Shown: positions 10,828 to 19,348 of the stretch, in pieces | Numbering within the stretch: the stretch's first letter is position 1 | How the letters are laid out: every line of letters begins with the position of its first letter | Origin: Pseudomonas fontis | GTDB taxonomy: Bacteria; Pseudomonadota; Gammaproteobacteria; Pseudomonadales; Pseudomonadaceae | Length of the DNA stretch: 64,000 nt | NCBI RefSeq assembly: GCF_028656955.1 | Contig: NZ_JAMDGY010000027.1 | Location: forward strand, 62,001 to 126,000 | Direction: 5' to 3' | The notes under the pieces: generated by a model | What the model saw: only the letters and a program-made list of their open reading frames with translations | Told to the model about the DNA's origin: nothing | Databases searched by the model: none | Made by a program: the position numbers and the translations under genes

Positions 10828-12144
10828 TCAGCCACCCAGTTGGTTGGAGAACTGCCCTACCGCATTCACCACTTTCTGCGCCCCGTCCTGAATCTCGACA
10901 ATCACCGTGCCGGTCTCCCCAGCCAGGCTCAAGCCCTGTTCGGCCTGACGCTTGCTGCTGTCGATGATGTCCACCGCCGCCTTGGCCAACTGCGCGTTCT
11001 GCTGCACCACCCGGGCGATTTCCTCGGTGGCGGCGCTGGTGCGTGACGCCAGCTGCCGAACTTCATCGGCCACCACGGCAAAACCACGCCCCTGCTCACC
11101 GGCTCGCGCCGCTTCGATTGCCGCGTTTAGCGCCAGCAGGTTGGTCTGCCCGGCAATGTCACTGATGGTCTTGATGATCGAACCGATCACCTGCGACTGC
11201 TTGTCCAGCGCCTCGATACCCTGCGCCGCTTCCTGCATCGAGGTTTCCAGCCCGCGCATCACATCGACGGTCTGGGTCACCACGTCGGTGGCCTTGCGCG
11301 CACTGTTGTCGGTTTCCAGCGAAGTGGTGTAGGCAATGTCCGCCGCGTGGGCAACCGCCTCTTCCTGATTGACCTGGTCAGTGATCACCGTGGCGAACTT
11401 GACCACCTTGTACAGCACGTCATGGGCATCGATGATCGGGTTGTACGAGGCCTCCAGCCACACGACACGCCCGTGGGCATCGACACGCTTGAAGCGCTCG
11501 GCCACGAACTCGCCACGGCGCAGCTTCTCCCAGAACGCGTGATAGCCCGCCGAGTTGTACTCTTGCGGCTCGCAGAACATCCGGTGATGCTTGCCCCGCA
11601 CCTGCTCCAGCTTGTAGCCCATCGATTGCAGGAAGCGCTCGTTGGCTGTCAGCACTTCACCCTGCAAGTTGAACTCGATCACCGCCGTGGAACGCATCAG
11701 CGCCTTGATCAGGCTTTCGTGCTCGCGGGAGGTCTCGATGGTGCGGGTCAGGTCGCTGGAGTGCAGGGTGAAATACTTGATCCGCCCTTCACCGTTCTTC
11801 ACCGGTTGCAGGATCGAACGCAGCCAGGCCTCTTCACCGTTGCCACGCAGCAGCCGGAACGCGCCATTGAGGTGCTCGCCACGGGTGATGGCGAGCTTCA
11901 TGCGCTGGTAGAAATCCAGCGGCTTGACGTGCGTCGGGACGATGTCTTCGATGGCGCGGCCAACCAGTTGCTGGCTGCTGTAGAGCATCTCTTTCTCGAA
12001 ATTGCTGTTGACCGCCTCGATGCGCCCCTGCGGGTCGAGCTGCAACACCAGCATCTCGCTATCAAGGCTGCTTTTGACCTGTTCCATGGACAGCAGATCT
12101 TCGCGCAGCTGGAGGATTTCTTTCTTCAATTTGCTATTGAACAT
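10828..12144 (-). CDS. Cytoplasmic PAS-PAS-MCP receptor, BdlA-like
   Basis: 438 aa without a transmembrane segment. There is a short N-terminal coiled coil (1-25), a first PAS domain at about 25-130 ([18 protein letters not shown]), a second at about 145-260 ([18 protein letters not shown], then [11 protein letters not shown]), and an MCP signalling domain with the conserved tip [20 protein letters not shown]. This architecture and length match BdlA of P. aeruginosa, which adjusts biofilm dispersal; aerotaxis-type receptors are an alternative. No flavin or haem ligand can be assigned by eye. The C-terminus stops soon after the tip bundle, and I see no methylation pentapeptide. It diverges from the glycosyltransferase gene. 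Confidence 0.85.
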   Translation of the reverse strand: MFNSKLKKEILQLREDLLSMEQVKSSLDSEMLVLQLDPQGRIEAVNSNFEKEMLYSSQQLVGRAIEDIVPTHVKPLDFYQRMKLAITRGEHLNGAFRLLRGNGEEAWLRSILQPVKNGEGRIKYFTLHSSDLTRTIETSREHESLIKALMRSTAVIEFNLQGEVLTANERFLQSMGYKLEQVRGKHHRMFCEPQEYNSAGYHAFWEKLRRGEFVAERFKRVDAHGRVVWLEASYNPIIDAHDVLYKVVKFATVITDQVNQEEAVAHAADIAYTTSLETDNSARKATDVVTQTVDVMRGLETSMQEAAQGIEALDKQSQVIGSIIKTISDIAGQTNLLALNAAIEAARAGEQGRGFAVVADEVRQLASRTSAATEEIARVVQQNAQLAKAAVDIIDSSKRQAEQGLSLAGETGTVIVEIQDGAQKVVNAVGQFSNQLGG

Positions 12145-12321
12145 TACCGCTCTCCTGGAGCGCAGACATCAGTCGAATGCCTCTTCATCGGCCGATTGTC
12201 AGACATACTTGAGCAACCATTGCTTTATATTTCCAGAGGCTTTAGCGCCAATGATCGGGCGTCATGCATCCGTCACAAACACGTCATTTAGGCGCAATCG
12301 AGCCGCCTGAAACTGGCGTTC

Positions 12322-13539
12322 ATGAGCACATCGTCCCTGCGCATCACCCTGATCAGCGAAACCTACCCACCGGAAATAAATGGTGTGGCCAATACCCTCG
12401 GCCGGCTCAGCGAGGGCCTGTGCCTGCGCGGGCACAAGGTCGAACTGATACGCCCGCGCCAAGCCGACGATCTCAGCGCGGCTGGCGATGAAAACCTGCT
12501 GCTGTGCCGTGGCTGGCCACTGCCCGGCTACCCCGGCTTGCAGTGGGGCCAGGTGTCGATGCACAAGTTGCTGCGCCGCTGGCGCCGCGAGCGCCCGGAC
12601 GTGCTGTACATCGCCACTGAAGGCCCGCTCGGGCTCAACGCCCTGCGCGCCGCCCGGCGCCTGGGCATTGCCGTGGTCAGCGGCTTTCATACCAACTTCC
12701 AGCAGTACTCGCGCCAATACGGCCTCGGCGTGTTCGCGCGGATGCTCACCCAGTACCTGCGCTGGTTCCACCGGCGCACCCACACCACGCTGGTGCCCAG
12801 CGTCAGCCAGCGCGTGGAGCTGGAACGACGCGGCTTTGATCGCCTGACCTTGATGTCGCGCGGGGTCGACAGCCAGCTGTTCAGCCCTGCCCGACGCTGC
12901 CCGGCATTGCGCGCCCAGTGGGGGCTGGCGGAAAACGACATTGCCCTGCTGTACGTTGGCCGGCTGGCGGCAGAAAAGAACCTCGGCCTGCTCGGGCAAA
13001 CCCTGCAGACCCTGCGCCAGACTTATCCACAGCAGCGCATCCGCCTGGTCCTGGTGGGTGACGGGCCACAACGCAACCTGCTCGAACAGCAATTGCCGGA
13101 CGCGGTGTTCTGCGGCGCCCAGCGTGGCGAGGAACTGGCCCGGCACTATGCCTCTGGCGATATATTCCTGTTCCCGAGCCTTAGCGAGACATTCGGCAAC
13201 GTGGTGCTCGAGGCACTGGCATCCGGGCTGGGGGTGGTGGCGTTCGATGAAGCGGCGGCGGCCCAGCATATTCGCCACGGCCACAGCGGCGCACTGGCGA
13301 TGCCGGGGGATTCAGCGGCGTTCATCGACGCCGCCAGCTGGCTGCTGGAAGACCACGAAGCGCTGCGCCGGGTGCGCCTGAATGCCCGTCAACAGGCCAG
13401 CCGCCAAGGCTGGCCGGCCATCGTCGAGCAATTCGAAATGCACCTGCGCAGTGCCTGCGAGCACACCCCGGCAACCTTGCCCGGGCCTGCTGCACAGGGC
13501 GTATCGGTCAAACCAGACTCGTCAGCGCCTCGCGGCTGA
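12322..13539 (+). CDS. GT4-family glycosyltransferase
   Basis: 405 aa, a GT-B fold retaining glycosyltransferase. Visible are an N-terminal acceptor domain starting with ISETYPPEINGVANT (typical of lipid-linked mannosyl- or glucosyltransferases), the FHTNF loop, and the C-terminal nucleotide-sugar domain with YVGRLAAEKN, VGDGP and the E-x7-E motif in SETFGNVVLE. There is no membrane span, so it is probably peripheral. Similar genes in other bacteria glycosylate lipids or start surface glycans; donor and acceptor here are unknown. Its last 32 bases overlap the convergent flavin oxidoreductase gene. Confidence 0.88.
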   Translation: MSTSSLRITLISETYPPEINGVANTLGRLSEGLCLRGHKVELIRPRQADDLSAAGDENLLLCRGWPLPGYPGLQWGQVSMHKLLRRWRRERPDVLYIATEGPLGLNALRAARRLGIAVVSGFHTNFQQYSRQYGLGVFARMLTQYLRWFHRRTHTTLVPSVSQRVELERRGFDRLTLMSRGVDSQLFSPARRCPALRAQWGLAENDIALLYVGRLAAEKNLGLLGQTLQTLRQTYPQQRIRLVLVGDGPQRNLLEQQLPDAVFCGAQRGEELARHYASGDIFLFPSLSETFGNVVLEALASGLGVVAFDEAAAAQHIRHGHSGALAMPGDSAAFIDAASWLLEDHEALRRVRLNARQQASRQGWPAIVEQFEMHLRSACEHTPATLPGPAAQGVSVKPDSSAPRG

Positions 13540-14611
13540 ACGGCAGGATGTCCTGCTCGCGGCCATCACGCACCTTGGCCGCCCACTGTGGGTCGACCAG
13601 CAAGGCACGGCCCACCGCGACCAGGTCGAACTCCTCGTTGTTCAGGCGCTGCAGCAGGTTCTCCAGGCTGGCCGGTTGCGCCACCTTGTCGGTGTCGACC
13701 ATGAACTGCAGGAACTCGCCGTCCAGGCCGACGCTGCCGACGGTAATGGTGGGCTTGCCGGTAAGCTGGCGGGTCCAGCCGGCCAGGTTCAGCTGGCTGC
13801 CTTCGAATTCCGGCTCCCAGAAGCGCCGGGTCGAGCAGTGGAAGATATCCACACCGGCCTCGGACAACGGCTTGAGGAACGCCTCCAGAGCCTCGGCGTC
13901 CTGCACCAGGCGGGCGCTGTAGTCCTGCTGTTTCCATTGCGAAAAGCGGAAAATGATCGGGAAGTCCGGGCCAACGGCGGCGCGTACGGCCTTGATCAGC
14001 TCGATGGCAAACCGCGAACGCCCAGCCAGGTCGCCGCCGTATTCATCGGTGCGCTGGTTGCTGGCTTCCCAGAAGAACTGGTCGATCAGGTAGCCGTGGG
14101 CGCCGTGGATTTCCACACCGTCCATGCCGATGGCCTGGGCGTCGCGGGCAGCCTGGGCGAAGGCGGCGATGACCTCCTGGATATCCTGCTGGCTCATGCC
14201 ATGGATCAACACCTTGCCGTCCTTGACCTTCTCGCTCGGGCCGTAGCCCGGGACGCTGGCGTCCGGCTCGGTGCCGATACGCCGCACACTGCCGACGTGC
14301 CACAGTTGCGGGACGATCTTGCCGCCTTCGGCGTGCACGGCGTCGACCACCTTTTTCCAGCCTGCGAGGGCGTCTTCACCATGGAAGCGCGGCACATTCG
14401 GGTAGCCGTTGGCGGCCTTGTGCCCGACCGTGGTGCCTTCGGTGATGATCAGGCCGACGCCGGCGGCTGCGCGGCGACTGTAGTAATCGACCACTTTGCC
14501 GTAGGGCACGCCACCGGGGCAGAAGGTACGGGTCATCGGTGCCATGACGACACGGCTTGGCAGCTCGAGGGCGCCCAGGTGGAAGGGTTGGAACAGGGGG
14601 TTGACCGACAT
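13508..14611 (-). CDS. Old-yellow-enzyme family NAD(P)H:flavin oxidoreductase
   Basis: 367 aa FMN-dependent TIM barrel. Conserved landmarks are the N-terminal FMN loop VVMAPMTRT, the QLWHVG strand, and the HGAHGYLIDQFFWEASNQRTD block shared by classical OYE/OPR enzymes, including the substrate-binding H-x-x-H pair (HGAH). Such enzymes reduce activated C=C bonds or nitro compounds, often in detoxification. It is not XenA-like (different N-terminus). The gene stands alone and its stop lies inside the 3' end of the glycosyltransferase gene on the other strand. The physiological substrate is unknown. Confidence 0.93.
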   Translation of the reverse strand: MSVNPLFQPFHLGALELPSRVVMAPMTRTFCPGGVPYGKVVDYYSRRAAAGVGLIITEGTTVGHKAANGYPNVPRFHGEDALAGWKKVVDAVHAEGGKIVPQLWHVGSVRRIGTEPDASVPGYGPSEKVKDGKVLIHGMSQQDIQEVIAAFAQAARDAQAIGMDGVEIHGAHGYLIDQFFWEASNQRTDEYGGDLAGRSRFAIELIKAVRAAVGPDFPIIFRFSQWKQQDYSARLVQDAEALEAFLKPLSEAGVDIFHCSTRRFWEPEFEGSQLNLAGWTRQLTGKPTITVGSVGLDGEFLQFMVDTDKVAQPASLENLLQRLNNEEFDLVAVGRALLVDPQWAAKVRDGREQDILPFSREALTSLV

Positions 14612-14709
14612 GAGGCGCTCCTCGGGTTAGTGAGGTGCCGAGGATAGGGTCGTGAGCCTGTGTGGCCCAGTACTATTGATTTGAGTGATCAGGGGGCTGC
14701 TTTGCAGCC

Positions 14710-14770
14710 CATCGCGGGACCAGCCCGCTCCCACAGACAGAATGGGGTGGGAGCGGGCTGGTCCCGCGAT
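14710..14770. repeat. REP-type inverted repeat, family C copy 2
   Basis: CATCGCGGGACCAGCCCGCTCCCACA faces its reverse complement over a short spacer. It lies between the oxidoreductase start and the glutathione peroxidase stop. Confidence 0.85.
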
Positions 14771-14783
14771 CTGCCGCTGTGCT

Positions 14784-15266
14784 TCAGGCCAAAGCCTTCT
14801 CGATAGCCTGCACCACCGCCGGATCATCCGGCGCAGTGCGCGGCGCGAACCGGGCCAGCACGCGCCCGTCCTTGCCGACCAGGAACTTCTCGAAGTTCCA
14901 GGTGATATCCCCCGGGAACTCCGCACCTTCCCCCGCCAGCAAACGGTACAGCGAATGACGGTTCGGCCCGTTGACCTCCAGCTTGCCCCCCAGCGGGAAG
15001 CTGACCCCATAGTTCAGGCTGCAGAACTCGGCAATCTGCTGCTCGCTGCCCGGCTCTTGCCCGGCAAACTGGTTGCACGGCAACCCGAGCACGCTGAAAC
15101 CCTGCCCCTTGTACTGCTGATAGAGATTCTCAAGCGCCGCATATTGCGGTGTCAGCCCACACTTGGAGGCGACATTGACCACCAGCACCACGTGGCCCTT
15201 GAACGGTGCCAACGGCAGCTCCTGGCCGTCCAGCGCCTGCAATTTCAGCTCGTGAAATGCACTCAT
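14784..15266 (-). CDS. Glutathione peroxidase family protein (Cys type)
   Basis: 160 aa, in the normal size range. The peroxidatic residue is C36 (NVASKCGLTPQY), not selenocysteine. The partner motifs NQFAGQEPG and WNFEKFL give the expected Gln and Trp of the catalytic tetrad. Bacterial Cys-type members often use thioredoxin rather than glutathione as reductant, which would fit the trxB gene elsewhere in the window. The start at 15266 has GGAG six bases upstream; a longer frame from 15290 adds 8 residues through the ribosome site. It is downstream of slyD on the same strand, separated by 156 bases and a possible terminator. Confidence 0.93.
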   Translation of the reverse strand: MSAFHELKLQALDGQELPLAPFKGHVVLVVNVASKCGLTPQYAALENLYQQYKGQGFSVLGLPCNQFAGQEPGSEQQIAEFCSLNYGVSFPLGGKLEVNGPNRHSLYRLLAGEGAEFPGDITWNFEKFLVGKDGRVLARFAPRTAPDDPAVVQAIEKALA

Positions 15267-15328
15267 GATGAACTCCCCTCTCCCGTTCACGTTCCGCTAC
15301 GGCCGGCGGCACGTAAAACCAGCCCACT

Positions 15329-15393
15329 AAAAAGGCGCCCGTCCAAGCCATCTGCCCCCTGTGGAGTGCGAGACTGACTTGCCCGAGCGCCTT
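15329..15393 (-). terminator. Possible Rho-independent terminator or attenuator after slyD
   Basis: On the minus strand AAGGCGCTCG pairs with CGGGCGCCTT (one mismatch) over a 42-base loop and runs straight into UUUUU. The long loop makes it weaker than a textbook terminator. It lies between slyD and the glutathione peroxidase gene and could limit read-through. Confidence 0.4.
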
Positions 15394-15422
15394 CGCGACT
15401 TTCTGAGCTTAGCGCAGAAATC

Positions 15423-15908
15423 TTAGTGCTGATGACCACCTTCGCCATGGACGTGGCCATGGGCGATTTCTTCTTCGCTGGCGTCACGTACATTGACGAC
15501 TTTAACCTGGAAGTTCAGGCGCTGGCCGGCCAACGGGTGGTTGCCGTCGACGGTAACGTCGTCGCCGTCGAGGTCGCGAATGGTGACGATCTGCATCTGG
15601 CCGTCCGGCGCCGAAGCGTGGAACTGCATGCCGACTTCGAGTTGATCAACACCTTCGAACATGCTGCGGTTCAGGGTGCTGACCAGCTCGGCCAGGTATT
15701 CGCCGTAGGCGTCTTCCGGCTCGACGGCGACGGTCAGTTCGTCACCAACGGTTTTACCAACCAGGGCGTTTTCCAGGCCTGGAATGATGTTGCCTGCGCC
15801 ATGCAGGTAAACCAGCGGGGCGCCGCCGGAGGAGCTGTCGATGACCTCACCAGCGTCGTTGGTCAGGGTATAGTCGATGGAGACAGCCTTGTTGGCGGCG
15901 ATCAGCAT
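15423..15908 (-). CDS. slyD: FKBP-type peptidyl-prolyl isomerase SlyD
   Basis: 161 aa. It is a cytoplasmic FKBP isomerase and chaperone. The order is an FKBP half (VSIDYTLTNDAGEVIDSS, PLVYLHGAGNIIPGLE), an inserted flap domain (about 70-125), a second FKBP strand set (NHPLAGQRLNFQVKVVNVRDA), and a short His-rich tail (HGHVHGEGGHQH). E. coli SlyD has a longer metal-binding tail that helps nickel delivery; here only six His remain, so metal binding is likely weaker. The ATG at 15908 matches the family start; a longer frame to 16007 is not supported. Confidence 0.95.
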   Translation of the reverse strand: MLIAANKAVSIDYTLTNDAGEVIDSSSGGAPLVYLHGAGNIIPGLENALVGKTVGDELTVAVEPEDAYGEYLAELVSTLNRSMFEGVDQLEVGMQFHASAPDGQMQIVTIRDLDGDDVTVDGNHPLAGQRLNFQVKVVNVRDASEEEIAHGHVHGEGGHQH

Positions 15909-16215
15909 GGGGCGAGACCTTTTGCATAAGAATGTAGAACGCACAAGTGTAACCAACGCATCGCCTGAAAGCGAACGCAACCCGGACAAACGGGAAGTGT
16001 CGCCCATCAGCCACGTGCTTGGCTTTCACCTCGATGAAGACGGCCACTGGGTGGTCGCGTTGTCCTGCGGGCATACCCAGCACCTGCGCCACCTGCCGCC
16101 CTGGCAGTCGCGGGCCTGGGTACTCGACCCGGCCCAGCGCGAGCAACGTATCGGCCAACCTTTTGCCTGCGGCTGGTGCGCTCAGGGTGCCGATAGCGAT
16201 ACCCTTGGCAATTGA
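15907..16215 (+). CDS. DUF3565 small Cys/His-rich protein
   Basis: About 102 aa if started at ATG 15907; a GTG nearer to the conserved part is also possible, so the start is uncertain. The conserved part matches DUF3565: GFHLDEDGHWVVAL, CGHTQHLRHLPPW, RAWVLD, and C-terminal CGWC, giving a Cys/His set suited to zinc binding. The role is unknown. The proposed ATG overlaps the divergent slyD start codon (CATG at 15906-15909), so the two genes would be read back to back from a very compact promoter region. It is followed after 33 bases by pta on the same strand. Confidence 0.75.
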   Translation: MGRDLLHKNVERTSVTNASPESERNPDKREVSPISHVLGFHLDEDGHWVVALSCGHTQHLRHLPPWQSRAWVLDPAQREQRIGQPFACGWCAQGADSDTLGN

Positions 16216-16248
16216 TTCTTTTGCAACAGCTCACTTCGAGAAGCTCGC

Positions 16249-18345
16249 ATGCAGACATTTTTCATCGCGCCGACCGACTTTGGTGTCGGCCTGACGTCCA
16301 TCAGCCTTGGCCTGGTGCGCACCCTGGAGCGGGCTGGCCTGAAGGTCGGCTTCTTCAAGCCGATTGCCCAGCCGCACCCCGGTGATACCGGCCCGGAACG
16401 TTCCACCGAACTGGTCGCCCGCACTCACGGCCTGAAGCCGCCCACGCCACTGAGCCTGGCCCACGTCGAGCGCATGCTCGGCGATGGCCAGCTGGATGAA
16501 CTGCTCGAAGAAATCATCACCCTGTACCAGCAGGCCTGCGTCGGCAAGGACGTGCTGGTGGTCGAAGGCATGGTACCAACCCGCCACGCCAGCTACGCCG
16601 CACGGGTCAACCTGCACCTGGCCAAGAGCCTGGATGCCGAGGTGATCCTGGTTTCGGCACCGGAAAACGACGTGCTCGCCGAGCTGTCTGGCCGTGTGGA
16701 ATTGCAGGCCCAGCTGTTTGGAGGCCCGCGCGACCCGAAGGTACTCGGGGTGATCCTCAACAAGGTCCGTGGCGACGAGCCCATGGAGACCTTCGCTGCG
16801 CGCCTGCGCGAGCATTCGCCGCTGCTGCGTGGTGGCGACTTCCGCCTGCTCGGCTGCATTCCGTTCCAGGCCGGGCTGAACGATCCGCGTACCCGCGACG
16901 TGGCCGACCTGCTCGGCGCCCAGGTGCTCAATGCCGGCGACTACGAAACCCGGCGCATGAACAAGATCATCATCTGTGCGCGCACCGTGGCCAATACCGT
17001 GCCGCTGCTCAAGCCTGGCACACTGGTAGTGACCCCGGGCGACCGCGACGACATCATCCTCGCCGTGAGCCTGGCGGCGATCAACGGCGTACCCCTGGCC
17101 GGCCTGCTGCTGACCAGCGACAGCAAGCCCGACCCGCGTATCCTCGAACTGTGCCAGGGCGCGCTGCTGGCCGGCCTGCCGATTCTCTCGGTGAGCACCG
17201 GCTCCTACGACACTGCCAACCAGCTCAACGGGCTGAACAAGGAAATCCCGGTGGACGACCGCGAACGCGCGGAAATCATCACCGACTTCGTCGCCAGCCA
17301 CCTGGACGCCGACTGGCTGAACCAGCGCTGCGGCACCCCACGGGAAATGCGCCTGTCGCCGGCAGTGTTCCGCTACCAGTTGATCCAGCGCGCGCAACAG
17401 GCCAACAAACGCATCGTCCTGCCCGAAGGCGCCGAGCCGATGACCGTGCAGGCCGCCGCCATCTGCCAGGCCCGTGGCATTGCCCGCTGCGTGTTGCTGG
17501 CCAAGCCGGACGACGTCCAGGCGGTGGCCCGTGCCCAGGGCATCAGCCTGCCGGAAGGCCTGGAGATTCTTGACCCGGACTTGATCCGCGAGCGCTATGT
17601 CGAGCCGATGGTTAACCTGCGCAAGAGCAAAAGCCTGAACGCGCCGATGGCCGAGCAGCAGTTGGAAGACCCGGTGGTGATCGGCACCATGATGCTGGCT
17701 CTGGACGAAGTCGATGGCCTGGTTTCAGGCCTGGTGCACTCCACCGCCAACACCATTCGCCCGGCCCTGCAACTGATCAAGACCGCACCGGGTTGCAGCC
17801 TGGTGTCCTCGGTGTTCTTCATGCTGTTCCCCGAGCAGGTGCTGGTGTACGGCGACTGCGTGATGAACCCGCACCCGACGGCGGGCGAGCTGGCGGAAAT
17901 CGCCTTGCAGAGCGCCGACTCGGCCGAAGCCTTCGGCATCGTCCCGCGCGTGGCGATGATCAGCTATTCCAGCGGCGATTCGGCCAGCGGCGAGGAAGTG
18001 GAGAAAGTCCGCGAAGCCACCCTGCTCGCCCAGGAAACCCAGCGTGGCCTGCAAATCGACGGCCCGTTGCAGTACGACGCCGCCGCCAACCAGGACATCG
18101 CCCGCCAGTTGGCACCGAACAGCCAGGTGGCTGGTCGCGCCACGGTGTTCGTGTTCCCCGACCTCAACACCGGCAACACCACCCACAAGGCGGTGCAGCG
18201 CAGCGCCGACTGCGTGAGCCTGGGGCCGATGCTGCAAGGCCTGCGCAAACCGGTCAACGACCTGCCGCGCGGCGCCCAGGTCGACGATATCGTCTACACC
18301 ATTGCCCTGACTGCAATTCAGGCCAACCGCTCGATGGAAAACTGA
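16249..18345 (+). CDS. pta: Phosphate acetyltransferase, long form
   Basis: 698 aa three-part enzyme: an N-terminal BioD-like P-loop-type domain (1-230, starting FFIAPTDFGVGLTS), a central DRTGG domain (about 230-340), and the C-terminal catalytic PTA_PTB domain (about 375-698, with KRIVLPEGAE and the ending DDIVYTIALTA). It converts acetyl-CoA and phosphate to acetyl phosphate. The long form matches E. coli and Pseudomonas Pta. The usual partner ackA is not beside it: slyD and DUF3565 lie upstream and an acyltransferase follows after 4 bases. It may be co-transcribed with that acyltransferase. Confidence 0.96.
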   Translation: MQTFFIAPTDFGVGLTSISLGLVRTLERAGLKVGFFKPIAQPHPGDTGPERSTELVARTHGLKPPTPLSLAHVERMLGDGQLDELLEEIITLYQQACVGKDVLVVEGMVPTRHASYAARVNLHLAKSLDAEVILVSAPENDVLAELSGRVELQAQLFGGPRDPKVLGVILNKVRGDEPMETFAARLREHSPLLRGGDFRLLGCIPFQAGLNDPRTRDVADLLGAQVLNAGDYETRRMNKIIICARTVANTVPLLKPGTLVVTPGDRDDIILAVSLAAINGVPLAGLLLTSDSKPDPRILELCQGALLAGLPILSVSTGSYDTANQLNGLNKEIPVDDRERAEIITDFVASHLDADWLNQRCGTPREMRLSPAVFRYQLIQRAQQANKRIVLPEGAEPMTVQAAAICQARGIARCVLLAKPDDVQAVARAQGISLPEGLEILDPDLIRERYVEPMVNLRKSKSLNAPMAEQQLEDPVVIGTMMLALDEVDGLVSGLVHSTANTIRPALQLIKTAPGCSLVSSVFFMLFPEQVLVYGDCVMNPHPTAGELAEIALQSADSAEAFGIVPRVAMISYSSGDSASGEEVEKVREATLLAQETQRGLQIDGPLQYDAAANQDIARQLAPNSQVAGRATVFVFPDLNTGNTTHKAVQRSADCVSLGPMLQGLRKPVNDLPRGAQVDDIVYTIALTAIQANRSMEN

Positions 18346-18349
18346 TCCC

Positions 18350-19243
18350 ATGCTCGCCTACCTGCCCGCGCCTGTGCGCGGAGTGATTGCCTCGCTGCTG
18401 CTGGGGCTCAACACGATTGTCTGCTGCACCCCGCTGTTCATCGTCAGCCTGTTCAAGCTGTGCCTGCCGTTTGCGGCGGCGCAGCGGGTAACCGACGAGC
18501 TGATGCGCCACATCCATGAAGCCTGGATCAGCAACAACAAGGGCTGGATGAACCTGCTGGGCAAGACCCACTGGCAAGTCGACGGCCTGGCTGGGCTGGA
18601 CTACGAGCACAGCTACCTGATCACCAGCAACCACCAGAGCTGGGTCGACATCCTGGTGTTGCAGTACGTGCTCAACCGGCGTATCCGGCCGCTGAAGTTC
18701 TTCCTCAAGCAGGTGCTGATCTGGGTGCCGGTGATTGGTCTGGCGTGGTGGGCGCTGGGCTTCCCGTTCATGAAGCGCTATTCCAAGGCGTACCTGGCCA
18801 AGCACCCGGAAAAGCAGGGCAAGGACCTGGAAACCACCCGACGGACCTGCGCGAAGTTTCGCGGCAAGCCGACGGCGATTTTCAACTTTGCCGAGGGCAC
18901 GCGCTTTACCCCGGCCAAGCACCGTCAGCAGCAGTCACCGTTCCGCCATCTGCTCAAGCCAAAAGCGGGGGGTATTGCCTTTGTGCTGGATGCGATGGGG
19001 GAGCAGTTGGAGTCGATCGTCAACGTCACCATCTACTACCCACAGGGCAACCCCGGCTTCTGGGACCTGTTGTGCGGGCGAGTGAACGAGATCGTGGTGC
19101 AGCTTGAAGAGCTGGCGATTCCCGAGGAGTTCCTGGGGCGCAGCTATGACCAGGACGAGACCTACCGGCTGGCGTTCCAGCAGTGGGTCAACCGGTTGTG
19201 GGAAGACAAGGATGCGTTGTTGGAACAGCTGAAAAAACGTTGA
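18350..19243 (+). CDS. Lysophospholipid-type acyltransferase (YihG/PlsC-like)
   Basis: 297 aa membrane-associated acyltransferase with an N-terminal hydrophobic anchor (about 12-40). The catalytic NHQSWVD (HX4D box) lies near 94-100, with FPFMKRYSK and NFAEGTR (substrate-binding EGTR) following, and another hydrophobic patch between the boxes. The long C-terminal part and the motif context resemble YihG/YihG-like proteins more than canonical PlsC, so it may remodel phosphatidylglycerol or other phospholipids. Its start is 4 bases after pta, suggesting co-transcription. The exact acceptor cannot be read from sequence. Confidence 0.88.
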   Translation: MLAYLPAPVRGVIASLLLGLNTIVCCTPLFIVSLFKLCLPFAAAQRVTDELMRHIHEAWISNNKGWMNLLGKTHWQVDGLAGLDYEHSYLITSNHQSWVDILVLQYVLNRRIRPLKFFLKQVLIWVPVIGLAWWALGFPFMKRYSKAYLAKHPEKQGKDLETTRRTCAKFRGKPTAIFNFAEGTRFTPAKHRQQQSPFRHLLKPKAGGIAFVLDAMGEQLESIVNVTIYYPQGNPGFWDLLCGRVNEIVVQLEELAIPEEFLGRSYDQDETYRLAFQQWVNRLWEDKDALLEQLKKR

Positions 19244-19262
19244 AGCCGGGCTGCTGCACAGC

Positions 19263-19341
19263 CATCGCCGGCAAGGCCGGCTCCCACAAGGTCAGCAGGT
19301 ACTGACGCTGAACACTGTGGGAGCCGGCCTTGCCGGCGATG
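19263..19341. repeat. REP-type inverted repeat, family B copy 1
   Basis: CATCGCCGGCAAGGCCGGCTCCCACA faces its reverse complement over a spacer of about 27 bases. It lies between the convergent acyltransferase and OmpA-like lipoprotein genes. Further copies are at 26391-26500, 42452-42527, 47272-47349 and 50487-50564. Confidence 0.87.
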
Positions 19342-19348
19342 CTTTGGA

